A program made the position numbers and the translations under genes. A DNA stretch of 64,000 nt. Origin: Thermofilaceae archaeon. Lineage in GTDB: Archaea; Thermoproteota; Thermoprotei; Thermofilales; Thermofilaceae. Below are positions 24,229 to 32,668 of this stretch, piece after piece (position 1 is the stretch's first letter; every line of letters starts with the position of its first letter). The notes beneath the pieces are model-generated. The model saw only the letters and a list, made by a program, of their open reading frames with translations. It made no database searches and was not told the origin of the DNA. The stretch covers positions 1 to 64,000 of the forward strand of contig JAVYQJ010000004.1 in NCBI GenBank assembly GCA_038731975.1, read 5' to 3'.

Positions 24229-24911
24229 AGCTCTCTAAGCGTCTGCCTCAGCTGCTCGCTCGGCGCCATGAGGGCTTGGGCGTACCTGAACCCCGACTCG
24301 ATCCCCCTGATCCTGAAGAGGCAGCTGTAGTACTCGATGTAGGGGAAGCCGGTCTCCCCCCTGGCGAAGGCGTAGGCGCTCGCCGCCTCCCTCCACACTT
24401 CGAAGGTCTCACCGATGTCGACGTACACGTTCGGCCGGTAGCCTCGAGGATCCTCCCAGTTCTCAGCGAAGAAGAGCCTTCGAACCCGGTGGGCAGGCCT
24501 CTCCCTCTTAACCGCTGGTAGCGCAGCGTAGAAGAGCGCGTCCAGGACGTTCCTGTACGTGTTCGCATGATCCCTGTGGATGCTCCCCCGCCAGTGCGTG
24601 ATCAGGATCTCGGGCCTGTACTCCCTGATCAAGTCGCAGAGCCTAAGCTTCACCTCCCTGCTCACGGGCAGCTCCCCATCCCTGTAGGGGAGGAAGACGG
24701 CTTCAGCCCCCAGGATTCTGGCCGCGTTTTCCGCTTCCCTACGCTTTTGCTCACCGTACTCCTCCTCGGAGAGCGTGGGGTGCCCTTTCTCGCCCAGCGT
24801 CATGTGAACGATTACGACCCTATGACCGGAGCGGGTCAGCTTCGCGATTAAGCCGCCGCACGTGACCTCAGCGTCGCCGGCGTGGGCTCCGACAACCATC
24901 AACTTGACCAC
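24225..24911 (-). CDS. PIG-L/LmbE-family N-deacetylase
   Basis: The 228-residue protein has the metal-binding segment VVGAHAGDAEVTCGGL, a known variant of A-H-P-D-D-x-E in which Pro-Asp is Ala-Gly, and the second motif ITHWRGSIHRDHANTYRNV. Other matches are MTLGEKGHPTLSEEEYGE and FLPYRDGELPVS. Such enzymes deacetylate GlcNAc-type sugars with zinc. It forms an operon with the upstream GNAT gene (one base between stop and start) and converges on namZ, so a deacetylase step on amino sugars from cell-wall breakdown is plausible but not shown. Confidence 0.87.
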   Translation of the reverse strand: MVKLMVVGAHAGDAEVTCGGLIAKLTRSGHRVVIVHMTLGEKGHPTLSEEEYGEQKRREAENAARILGAEAVFLPYRDGELPVSREVKLRLCDLIREYRPEILITHWRGSIHRDHANTYRNVLDALFYAALPAVKRERPAHRVRRLFFAENWEDPRGYRPNVYVDIGETFEVWREAASAYAFARGETGFPYIEYYSCLFRIRGIESGFRYAQALMAPSEQLRQTLREL

Positions 24912-24912
24912 G

Positions 24913-25869
24913 TTAGATCACCCTCCTCATGATGAAGTACCTGCGCGTCACTTTAAACCCGAAGCGCGAGTACAAGCGCGCCGCTTGCTCGTCAGTCCAG
25001 AGGACGAAGGCGTTGTGAATACCCCTACGCCTCATCTCCCAGAGGCAGCGCGCCAGCAGCACCGTGCCGATCCCCTTACCACGCATATCCTCCCTCACGC
25101 CGAAAGGCCCGAAGTGCGCTCCAGGCTTGTGCCAGTGGTAATCCTCGCTATGCCAGTACTGGCAGTAGCCGACAACTTCATCCCCCTTCACCGCTACCAG
25201 GATCTGCCCTTTCTCGCAGCCGCTCTGGAGGAGCTCGAGAGCGTGCCTGTACCAGTCGGCCGGGAAGCTCCTCTCCAGGAACCTGAGGAGCGGGTAGATG
25301 TCCCTCGTCTCGAGGGGCCGAACCTCAACCCCCTCACCCTCCAGCTTCTTCTCCAGCTCCTCGACCTCGGCGGGCAGCGTATAGTCGGGCCACAGCTGGG
25401 CATCCATGCTGAGAGCTTCATACAGCCTTACGAATCCGTGCCTCTCAAGCAGCTCCAGCAGCCACGCGTACCTGTCTGGGTCGACACCCGGAAAGAAGTA
25501 GTTCGGAGTGTAAGGCGAGAACAAAACCTCGCTTCGCCCCTTCCCCTTGAAGTACTCGAGCGAGGCCTCCATCAGCGCTCCTCCCGCCTCAGGGAACTCC
25601 GGATCGTAAGCGAGAGCCGTTATCCACCCTCGGCGCTCCTCTAAACCCTGGTAGAAGAGGGGATACCTTCGAAGGATGCATAAACTGAAGCCCACGATTC
25701 TACCACCGCTGACTGCGAGCTTCAACCCTTCACCGTCGAAGTTTGGATCTAGGAGAACCTTCCTCTCAAAGATGGAGATCGAGATTGGATCGTACCTGAG
25801 CCACCTATTCCACAAACGCACGAGATCATCCTCAACGCAAGGCCTGTAGGTAGAAATTTCGATCGCCAC
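24913..25869 (-). CDS. GNAT-family acetyltransferase, probably with two GNAT modules
   Basis: This 318-residue protein is about twice the size of a single GNAT domain. The C-terminal half has the acetyl-CoA-binding segment FGVREDMRGKGIGTVLLARCLWEM (containing the R/Q-x-x-G-x-G/A loop) and the final FVLWTDEQAARLYSRFGFKV. The N-terminal half has a weaker repeat, including KLAVSGGRIVGFSLCIL and YDPEFPEAGGALMEASLEYF. It is the first gene of the operon with the PIG-L deacetylase. An acetyl acceptor such as an amino sugar or peptide cannot be determined. Confidence 0.83.
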   Translation of the reverse strand: MAIEISTYRPCVEDDLVRLWNRWLRYDPISISIFERKVLLDPNFDGEGLKLAVSGGRIVGFSLCILRRYPLFYQGLEERRGWITALAYDPEFPEAGGALMEASLEYFKGKGRSEVLFSPYTPNYFFPGVDPDRYAWLLELLERHGFVRLYEALSMDAQLWPDYTLPAEVEELEKKLEGEGVEVRPLETRDIYPLLRFLERSFPADWYRHALELLQSGCEKGQILVAVKGDEVVGYCQYWHSEDYHWHKPGAHFGPFGVREDMRGKGIGTVLLARCLWEMRRRGIHNAFVLWTDEQAARLYSRFGFKVTRRYFIMRRVI

Positions 25870-26080
25870 TAGCTACCAATTAGATGGGGGCACATATGGG
25901 TTGCGCGGCGCTACTCGGACTGAATAGCCATCGCATGCCGAGCGGTTGAGAAGCGCTGACCGTGCTGCGGAATAACGCCCACCCTCTATCGCCACTCGAG
26001 ACCAGGGGCCTCAACGCAAGCCCATCGCTTGGTCTGGAGAGCAGGTATATTATCCAGAGAGCCGTTGAGATCTAGGGAAC

Positions 26081-27562
26081 ATGAAGAGCCCCGTTTTTGG
26101 GGTAACAATGATACTGGATGAGCGCAAGCACGTCTACCCGCACTACTACGATAAGTGCCTCGAGATGGTCCACTACTGGAGGTCGTTCATCGAGTCGATC
26201 AAGTTCCAGGATGGAACGTCACCTAGGGCTGTGGCCTCATCCGAGCTCATCACTTCGGTTGATTCCGCCAGAAGGGTTGGCGAAGAGTTCCTGGAGAAGA
26301 AGGTCCGCGCGGTGATCCTCAACTTCCACGTGTGGAACTTCCCCTACCTTGTCTGGCCCTTCATCAACACCGTGGGTAAGGATAAGCCGATCCTCTGCCT
26401 CTCGAACAATGAGGGCGCTTACCCCGGTAACGTCGGGCTGCTGGCCACAAGTGGCGCGTTGAGGCAGGCCGGCTTGACGGTCCACAGGATCATCGGCGAC
26501 CCCGGGGACCCGAAGGTGAAGGAGAAGGTGAGGAAGTGGGTGATGGCTGCCACCGCTGCGGTCAACCTGAGGAACGAAGTGTACGGAATGTACGGTGGCC
26601 ACTCGATGGGGATGGAGACCGGGTACTTCCACCTCGTCCCCATCCAGCGGTACTTCGGCACGACGGTCTACCAGATTGATCAGCTTTTGATCGTCGAGAA
26701 GATGAGGGAGATCCCCGACGAGGAGGTTGAGAAGGGGGTTAAGTGGCTGGAGGAGAACGTGGGGAGGATCGAGTACGATGGGAAAATGCTCACGAGGGAG
26801 ACTTTGGCCAAGCAGGTAAGGCTCTACCTGGCGGTCAAAAGGCTCAACGAGGAGTACGGCTTCGACTTCTGCGGGATTAAGGGTCAGAGGGAGCTTTCGG
26901 AGCACGTCGTGATCCCCGATGTAGCAGAGATGCTCCTCAACGACCCGTACGACTGGAACGGCCCTAAAGAGCCAACCGTCTGCGCGACAGAGGCAGACTC
27001 TCTTGGCGCCTTGACCATGCAGGTTCTGAAGTACGTCAGCGGCGGGCTGCCCGTGCTCTTCATGGACGTTAGGCTCTACCACCCCGACCTCGGCATCTGG
27101 GACTTCTGCAACTCCGGCGTGCACGCGAGCTGGTACGCAGCCAGGAGCTACAACCCGAGGGAGAACCTGAGGAAGGTGACGCTGTACCCGGCTCTCGAGC
27201 TCTACTTCAAGGCTGGGGGCGCCTCCGTTTCCTTCGACGCTGCACCAGGCGAGCTCACTTTCGCGCGGCTCGGCCTCTACAGGGATCAACTGTACATGGT
27301 GATTGTGAAGGGTGAAGCCGTCGAGCTAGACGAGGAGACTAGGAGGAGGATAAACGCGCAGACGAACCCAACATGGCCCCACGTTCACGCCAGGTTGAAC
27401 TGCTCCTACGAGGAGTTCATCGAGTTCTTCCCCGCTAACCACATCCACGCTGTAGCGGGCGATAGAGTCGAAGAGCTCCTGCTATTCTGCGAGCTCACAG
27501 GGGTAAAACCCATCCTGCTGGGAACAGGAAGGTACAGATCGTTCCAGGAAGCTTTTCAGTAA
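26081..27562 (+). CDS. L-fucose/L-arabinose isomerase-family protein
   Basis: The 493-residue protein follows the fucose-isomerase fold. Conserved points include LNFHVWNFPYLVWPFINTVG, CLSNNEGAYPGNVGLLATSG, YGMYGGHSMGMETGY, then the presumed metal ligands in CATEADSLGALTMQVL (Glu) and VLFMDVRLYHPD (Asp), and FFPANHIHAVAGD (His) near the C-terminus, as in FucI. It should interconvert an aldose and ketose, but side-chain changes prevent naming the sugar. ATG 26081 follows a TATA-like gtatattat (26045-26053). A second, shorter paralogue lies at 32.7 kb. Confidence 0.85.
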   Translation: MKSPVFGVTMILDERKHVYPHYYDKCLEMVHYWRSFIESIKFQDGTSPRAVASSELITSVDSARRVGEEFLEKKVRAVILNFHVWNFPYLVWPFINTVGKDKPILCLSNNEGAYPGNVGLLATSGALRQAGLTVHRIIGDPGDPKVKEKVRKWVMAATAAVNLRNEVYGMYGGHSMGMETGYFHLVPIQRYFGTTVYQIDQLLIVEKMREIPDEEVEKGVKWLEENVGRIEYDGKMLTRETLAKQVRLYLAVKRLNEEYGFDFCGIKGQRELSEHVVIPDVAEMLLNDPYDWNGPKEPTVCATEADSLGALTMQVLKYVSGGLPVLFMDVRLYHPDLGIWDFCNSGVHASWYAARSYNPRENLRKVTLYPALELYFKAGGASVSFDAAPGELTFARLGLYRDQLYMVIVKGEAVELDEETRRRINAQTNPTWPHVHARLNCSYEEFIEFFPANHIHAVAGDRVEELLLFCELTGVKPILLGTGRYRSFQEAFQ

Positions 27563-27579
27563 GCATCCCGAACTCAGGG

Positions 27580-27593
27580 GATAATTTTTTGGT
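27580..27593 (+). terminator. T-run terminator after the fucose-isomerase-family gene
   Basis: Six consecutive T residues (27585-27590) follow an A/T-rich step between two convergent genes. Archaeal RNA polymerase stops at such T runs without needing a hairpin. Confidence 0.45.
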
Positions 27594-28142
27594 TTAAGCC
27601 CGCCCAGCAGAGCTGCTCTGCCCCCCTGTAGCTAGTAGGGCCTGCGCAGCTCTCACGGGTGGACTCTTCTCGAGAGGTTTCAGCAGGATTGCTGCTAGAG
27701 CTACTGAGACTGCGGTTTGGCCGAAGATATCGCGTGCGAGGGAGACGAGGGCTGGGGCTAGGCCTTTCACGAAGACGTTTACCGCGAAGTACGTGAAGCT
27801 CATGATGAGACCACCCACTAGCATGGCGGCCAGCTGCACCGGGAACCTCTTACCCTTCCCTAGCCCAGCGACGTATCCTTGAAGCCCGTGCGCCACTAGC
27901 GTAACGTACCAGCGCGGGTAGCCGATGAGGAGGTCGGCGATCACGGGGCCGACGAGCCCCACGGTCGCCCCCATCGCCGGCCCGAACAGGAGAGCGGCGA
28001 GGTAGATGACGGTATCACCGATGTGCGTGTAACCGCCGGTTGGTGAGGGGAGAGCCAGGCCCGGGAAGTAGGTTAGAACGGCTGTCAATGCGGATAGCAT
28101 GGATGCAACAGCCGCGAAAGCAGCGCTCCTTCTGGGCGCCAC
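27594..28142 (-). CDS. ECF transporter S component (substrate-binding membrane subunit)
   Basis: The 182-residue protein has five to six hydrophobic segments. After an Ala-rich first helix it reads GGYTHIGDTVIYLAALLFGP, then AMGATVGLVGPVIADLLIG, which is the typical loop and helix pattern of S components for water-soluble vitamins or related compounds. It has no attached ATPase or T component here, so it would have to use shared EcfAT genes elsewhere. The start is GTG 28142, preceded by tttaaaatc on the reverse strand. The ligand is unknown. Confidence 0.83.
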   Translation of the reverse strand: MAPRRSAAFAAVASMLSALTAVLTYFPGLALPSPTGGYTHIGDTVIYLAALLFGPAMGATVGLVGPVIADLLIGYPRWYVTLVAHGLQGYVAGLGKGKRFPVQLAAMLVGGLIMSFTYFAVNVFVKGLAPALVSLARDIFGQTAVSVALAAILLKPLEKSPPVRAAQALLATGGQSSSAGRA

Positions 28143-28432
28143 AGGGGCTCACCCCATCCAGATTTTAAACCATTTTCTGAATCCTTGAAGCCAGCTCGCC
28201 CCTCGCGAAACGCTTGGTGCAGCCATCCCTGCTGCGCCTGTACGCGCATTGAACGGTAAACGCCGCTTCGGCTGGAGTTTAGCATGGGTGCTTTCAGAGT
28301 GAATAACGGCAAATGCTGCGCTCAGGGTTTTGAACGCACATGAAGGCTCTATCGAGCAGTCCTAACCGACTTCTAAATTTCCTGCAGCTTTTACCTAACG
28401 AAAAATAAGATTTATAGCCAGAATATTGCTTT

Positions 28433-30670
28433 GTGGAGATCCTCCATCAGGCAGCGAAGGCAGGCGACGTTGACCACGTGAGAACCCTCCTCGAGCGCGG
28501 ATGGAGCGTGAACGCGAGGGATTTGAAGGGATGGACGCCGCTGCACTACGCAGCAGTCTTTGGACACGTAGAGGTTGCGAAGCTCCTCATCAAGTACGGG
28601 GCTGATGTCAACGCTAGGGATCGAAAAGGGCTTACGCCTTTGTACTACGCGGTCAAGGAAGGGAGTTTCAATGTTGCTGAGCTTCTCCTCCAGCAGGGCG
28701 CGGACCCCAGAGTCAAGGATAAGAGGGGGTGGACTCCGATCCATTACGGCGCGAAGAAGGCAAAGCTGCGGGTCGATCAGATTCTCGCGGGGGAGCCGCC
28801 CCCGCTTAGGATCGTCAGACTGCTGCTGGAGAGTGGTTCTGACCCTAACGCTCAAACGCGCGAGGGGCTCACGCCGCTGCACATCGCGGTCCGCCGCAGC
28901 AATGTCGCATTGGCTAAGCTGCTCCTCGATGCTGGTGCTAGCCCGAACATGCCCGACAAGAAGGGTTGGACGCCTCTGCACTACGCTTACCGCTACGGTG
29001 ACGAGGAGCTCATCGAGCTGCTACTGAAATACGGTGCAAACACGGGTGTAAGGGACAAGAAGGGTAGGACTCCGCCGATGCTGCGCAACACCCGCCCCAT
29101 CCTTAGGCGCGGGGCCAAGCCGATGAGTTTGAGCGGGATCCTCGCCAGGGAGGCGACGTACAGATCCAGGAAGGAAAGGGGGGAAATCCCAATCCGGGGT
29201 ATCGACCTCTTTGCTCTGGCCTGGACGGTATTCTTGTTCTTCCTGTCCCTCCTATTTGGGGTCATTTTCGCCTACTTCATCTATGACGGTTACTTGGAGT
29301 TGATCACCTCCATCTTTTTCCTTTTCACGCTATCCATGCTGCCCGGGCTCGCGCAAATGGCTCTGAACACGCACGTGATCATCGCCGACAAGCTGATAGA
29401 TCCGCTACTCCACCTACCCGTCAGTTGGGGGACCCTCCGTTGGGCACTAGTCAAGCAGGCCTTCATATGGGGAGGCTTCTCGCCCCTTTTCGCCTTCATC
29501 CCAGCGGCAATCGTGTACTTGACCATTCGAAAGAGCCCCGCTGTACCCCTAGGGCTTGCGCTAACCGGGATCTTTGCGACACTCTTGGCGGTTTCGCTAG
29601 GATACTTGATCGGCTCTTACGTCAGCAAATACACGAGGAGCCTGCTAAGGAGGATCGTATCTACTGTGGTATGGGTCCTGATCCTGGGGTTAGGCTACAT
29701 CTTCGACCTGTTAAACAAATTCTTCTATAAAGCTGTTTTGCCACTTGATAGCGCCCTGATGAGTATGATTCCTCCCTTCTGCTTCCTACATGTGACGCGT
29801 AACGCGCTTTCACTCACCGTGTCCGCCGCACTGCTTGCTGCATCCGTGTGGCTGACCCGCTTCTCCGTGCGCAGGTTCGTGAGGGCGGCGACAGTGGCAG
29901 AGATCTACGCGCCCCCGCTCGCTCCTCCGTGGAGGGTAAGCGCGAGGGCTCTGATGCCCACGCTTAAGGAGCTGAAGATGGTTGCTAGAGCACCGAGGAT
30001 GATGGCGTTGATCATCACCCAAGCCTTGCTACCCTCGCTACTCCTGATTTACTGGATTCTGACCGTGCTGAGACAAATGCTCACCTGGTGGTTCGAACCC
30101 TCTCTATCAAACGCCGCCACAATGGTGATCATGATGATGTTGGTATCGATAGGGATCTTTCAGGCTCTCCAGGGCGTCTACATCATGTTCGTCGCCGAGG
30201 CGGCGAACGCTAGGACGCTATACCTGCTCCCGTTGACGAGGTTGAACGTTGCGCTATCGAAATCCCTCGCCCTACTACTCATGTGCCTCCCGTTCATCGT
30301 GGCAGCCTCAGCGGTTGCCGCGATATTCCTGAACGCTTCAGCGGGGTTGGTTTACGCGGCGGCCACAGTCGGCTCAGTATTGCTGGGCGGCTTGATCCTC
30401 GCAATGTGGGCTCCGCGGGAGCCCTCAGACTGGAGCCGAGAGACCTACAGCCAACTCAAACTCATCGTGGCGTGGCTCGCTCTGCTTACCCCTCTCATAG
30501 TTTTGTTATCGCTTCCCCTGCTACCCCTGCTGCTCCCGATGTATCCCAAGCTGTGCGAGATCGTGCAGTTCCTCTTTGACCATGGACACTTCTTCCTGCT
30601 AGCCTACCTTGTAGCGCTGTACGTGAGTGGCACGCTAGTGGCGGTGCTGATAAGCAGAGACCCAGTGTAG
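28433..30670 (+). CDS. ankyrin-repeat domain fused to an ABC-2-type membrane permease
   Basis: The first roughly 215 residues are at least six ankyrin repeats (GWTPLHYAAVFGHVEVAKLL, GLTPLYYAVKEGSFNVAELL, GLTPLHIAVRRSNVALAKLL, GWTPLHYAYRYGDEELIELL). After a basic linker (about 215-250), the rest contains about 12-14 hydrophobic segments, laid out like the large ABC exporter permeases with a mid-protein loop, RVSARALMPTLKELKMVAR. An ABC ATPase 1 kb downstream on the opposite strand is a likely partner. Ankyrin repeats are rare in archaea and the fusion is unusual: the cytosolic repeats may recruit or gate a partner protein. The start is GTG 28433 with TATA-like tttata at 28411-28416. Substrate and direction of transport are unknown. 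Confidence 0.8.
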   Translation: MEILHQAAKAGDVDHVRTLLERGWSVNARDLKGWTPLHYAAVFGHVEVAKLLIKYGADVNARDRKGLTPLYYAVKEGSFNVAELLLQQGADPRVKDKRGWTPIHYGAKKAKLRVDQILAGEPPPLRIVRLLLESGSDPNAQTREGLTPLHIAVRRSNVALAKLLLDAGASPNMPDKKGWTPLHYAYRYGDEELIELLLKYGANTGVRDKKGRTPPMLRNTRPILRRGAKPMSLSGILAREATYRSRKERGEIPIRGIDLFALAWTVFLFFLSLLFGVIFAYFIYDGYLELITSIFFLFTLSMLPGLAQMALNTHVIIADKLIDPLLHLPVSWGTLRWALVKQAFIWGGFSPLFAFIPAAIVYLTIRKSPAVPLGLALTGIFATLLAVSLGYLIGSYVSKYTRSLLRRIVSTVVWVLILGLGYIFDLLNKFFYKAVLPLDSALMSMIPPFCFLHVTRNALSLTVSAALLAASVWLTRFSVRRFVRAATVAEIYAPPLAPPWRVSARALMPTLKELKMVARAPRMMALIITQALLPSLLLIYWILTVLRQMLTWWFEPSLSNAATMVIMMMLVSIGIFQALQGVYIMFVAEAANARTLYLLPLTRLNVALSKSLALLLMCLPFIVAASAVAAIFLNASAGLVYAAATVGSVLLGGLILAMWAPREPSDWSRETYSQLKLIVAWLALLTPLIVLLSLPLLPLLLPMYPKLCEIVQFLFDHGHFFLLAYLVALYVSGTLVAVLISRDPV

Positions 30671-30765
30671 ATGTTGAGCTGCTCGCGCCTTGGATCTAGG
30701 GCTTTCGAATCAGCAGCGTTTCTGGGCCGAAAGCCTTAATCCTGAGAAGTATTTACGGATCCATA

Positions 30766-31779
30766 ATGTCGTCAAGTGAAATCGAGGCAATGTACTCTCA
30801 GCTTGTGCAGTGGTACAGCCAACATTCGCTTACTCCAAGAAGGGAGGTTGAGCGCAATATAGCGGAGAAAGTGGCACAAGGTAAGACGCGAGAGCAAGCC
30901 ATCAGGGAGCTTTACGAGGAGAGGACTCGATTTTTCCAAGAGCTTGTGACGCCAGTGCGCAGGGAAGCACCCCTTTCCAGGCTTGAAGCGTCACTAGAAC
31001 CTCTCAGATACGCTGGCAGCTTAGAGAGCGCAGCTGCCGTGCTCTTCCTCCTTCTGTTCTTCTCCCTATTTATGCTCGCGGTCGTTTCAATGCGTCCCGA
31101 AGGCTTCTTTGTCGCAATCGTAGCATTCATGATTGTAGCCGTTACTCTACCTATCCTGCTGCTCTTGTTCTCGGGTGGCAGAGCGGAGTGGAGGTTTGAG
31201 GAGGAGATTACCTTGAGAGGAGCTAGTGGGTGGATTCAGGCGATTCTCGAGGCTGTGCCGAAGGTATTCCAATCCCTCACGCTGGAGGAGGTTTTGCCAC
31301 ATATCGAGGGTAACAGGCTTCAGCTCAAGATCAAGTTGACGAGATCTGTTGTAGAGTGGAGCCAGTATGGCACTGCTACCAGGAATGTCGATCTGGGTTT
31401 TGTCGTTGTAGAAGCGCTCTTCGAGCCTCGTGACAGTGATCTGCACGTAAAGGTAAGCTACTCCGGCGAGCCGCCTAAGGAGCACGCTAGCTTGGCTGCA
31501 AATGAGTATGAAAAGCTGGTAGTAGCCTTCCGATCGGCAGTAAACGAGGCTTGGGAGAGGGTGAAGCCAAAACCCGTCTTCACACTGGACTTCGAGAGGC
31601 TGGCTGAGCTTATCGCGTCGAAAGGGTTTGTCATAGCTGCGGTACGCTGTCCCTACTGTGGCGGCAGCGTGGATCTGCCAAAGAGCGGCGACATAATGAA
31701 GTGCTCCTACTGCGGGACAACGCTCAAGGCGGTTGAAGTCTACGAGATCATCAAAAGGCTCGTCAAAGATCTGACTTGA
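30766..31779 (+). CDS. two-helix membrane protein with C-terminal zinc ribbon
   Basis: I do not recognise this 337-residue protein as a known family. An N-terminal helical region (about 1-85) precedes two adjacent membrane helices (about 88-135). A large soluble domain of strands follows (about 140-280), and the protein ends in a zinc ribbon RCPYCGGSVDLPKSGDIMKC SYCG-like with two Cys-x-x-Cys pairs separated by 14 residues. It lies between the ankyrin-permease gene and the ABC ATPase gene, so it may be an accessory of that transporter. ATG 30766 follows a TATA-like ccttaatc near 30734-30741. Confidence 0.75.
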   Translation: MSSSEIEAMYSQLVQWYSQHSLTPRREVERNIAEKVAQGKTREQAIRELYEERTRFFQELVTPVRREAPLSRLEASLEPLRYAGSLESAAAVLFLLLFFSLFMLAVVSMRPEGFFVAIVAFMIVAVTLPILLLLFSGGRAEWRFEEEITLRGASGWIQAILEAVPKVFQSLTLEEVLPHIEGNRLQLKIKLTRSVVEWSQYGTATRNVDLGFVVVEALFEPRDSDLHVKVSYSGEPPKEHASLAANEYEKLVVAFRSAVNEAWERVKPKPVFTLDFERLAELIASKGFVIAAVRCPYCGGSVDLPKSGDIMKCSYCGTTLKAVEVYEIIKRLVKDLT

Positions 31780-31788
31780 GCTTGGAAT

Positions 31789-32550
31789 CTAGGCTTCTGT
31801 CCGAAGCTTCTTGAGGGCTTCGACTAGCTCCTTCAGCTCGCTAGAGAGGCCGGTCACTTCAAGGAAGTAGCTCTCTAGGTCCTTCTTGCCCTTCAAATCG
31901 GCGATCGGCCCCTTCGCCACGACCCTCCCCCTGTGCATGATCGTGACCTCGTCCGCCACGGCCTCTGCCAGCTCCATCACGTGGGTGGAGAAGATAACTG
32001 TCCCTCCACCCTCCGCCGCGCGCCTTAAGAAGGTCTTCAGGACGACGGCAACCTCGGGGTCGAGCCCGCTGAAGGGCTCGTCGAAGATGAGCACCTTTGG
32101 CATGTGAAGCAGGGCGCCGATGATTTGCACCTTCCTCTTGTTACCCAAGCTCAGTTCCCCGCAAAGCTTGCCCATGTGCTCCTCCAGCTTGAAGGCCTTC
32201 ACCAAAGCCTCCACACGCTCCTTAAGGACCAGCGTGGGTATCCGGTAGATATGCCCGAGAAAGCTGAACCACTCGGCTGGCGTAAGGCTCTCGTAGAGGA
32301 TCGGCTCCTCAGGCAGGTAGCCTACCACCCTTCTGGCTTCAATGGGGTTCAAGAGGGGGTTGACGCCGTTTAAGCTGACGTAACCGGCGTCAGGCTTCAC
32401 CAAGCCGACAGCTATCTTCATCAGCGTGGACTTGCCCGAGCCGTTGGGGCCGAGGAGCGCGTGAACCCTACCCGGCTCGAAATCAACGCTCACGTTGTCT
32501 AAAGCCACAACGCTCCCAAAAGCCTTAGAGACGCCCCGAAAGGTTAGCAC
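31789..32550 (-). CDS. ABC transporter ATP-binding protein
   Basis: This protein of about 253 residues has Walker A LLGPNGSGKSTLMKIAVG, Q-loop region VVGYLPEEPILYESLTPAEW, signature LSLGNKRKVQIIGAL (variant of LSGGQ), Walker B VLIFDEPFSGLDPE and the H-loop FSTHVMELAE. It belongs to the CcmA/NatA/ABC-2 exporter group. GTG 32550 is chosen over longer starts because a TATA-like ttatatttat on the reverse strand lies about 25 bases upstream and VLTFRGVSKAFGS is the usual family start. The only permease nearby is the ankyrin-fused one. Confidence 0.9.
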   Translation of the reverse strand: MLTFRGVSKAFGSVVALDNVSVDFEPGRVHALLGPNGSGKSTLMKIAVGLVKPDAGYVSLNGVNPLLNPIEARRVVGYLPEEPILYESLTPAEWFSFLGHIYRIPTLVLKERVEALVKAFKLEEHMGKLCGELSLGNKRKVQIIGALLHMPKVLIFDEPFSGLDPEVAVVLKTFLRRAAEGGGTVIFSTHVMELAEAVADEVTIMHRGRVVAKGPIADLKGKKDLESYFLEVTGLSSELKELVEALKKLRTEA

Positions 32551-32668
32551 GCAACATTCGAGAAAGAGGATAAATATAAGAGTTACCCACGCGAGAGAAG
32601 CCCCCTCCCAACTCATTGCTTACGAAGCCCCAGACAACGTTTTAGTACGGGAGGGGGAGGATCCCAGC
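32551..32668. promoter_or_regulatory. divergent promoter of ABC ATPase and second fucose-isomerase-family gene
   Basis: A central A/T-rich box (aggataaatataagag, about 32568-32583) can be read as a TATA element in both directions. Read in reverse it is correctly spaced for a leaderless ABC ATPase start at 32550. Read forward it would leave a leader of about 60 bases ending in a purine-rich gggagggggagg (32650-32660) about 8 bases before GTG 32669, a likely ribosome-binding site. Confidence 0.5.

Noticed and set aside
32495-32668. Longer N-terminus for the second fucose-isomerase-family protein
   Set aside because: It runs through the divergent ABC promoter and into that gene; GTG 32669 has a good purine-rich site.
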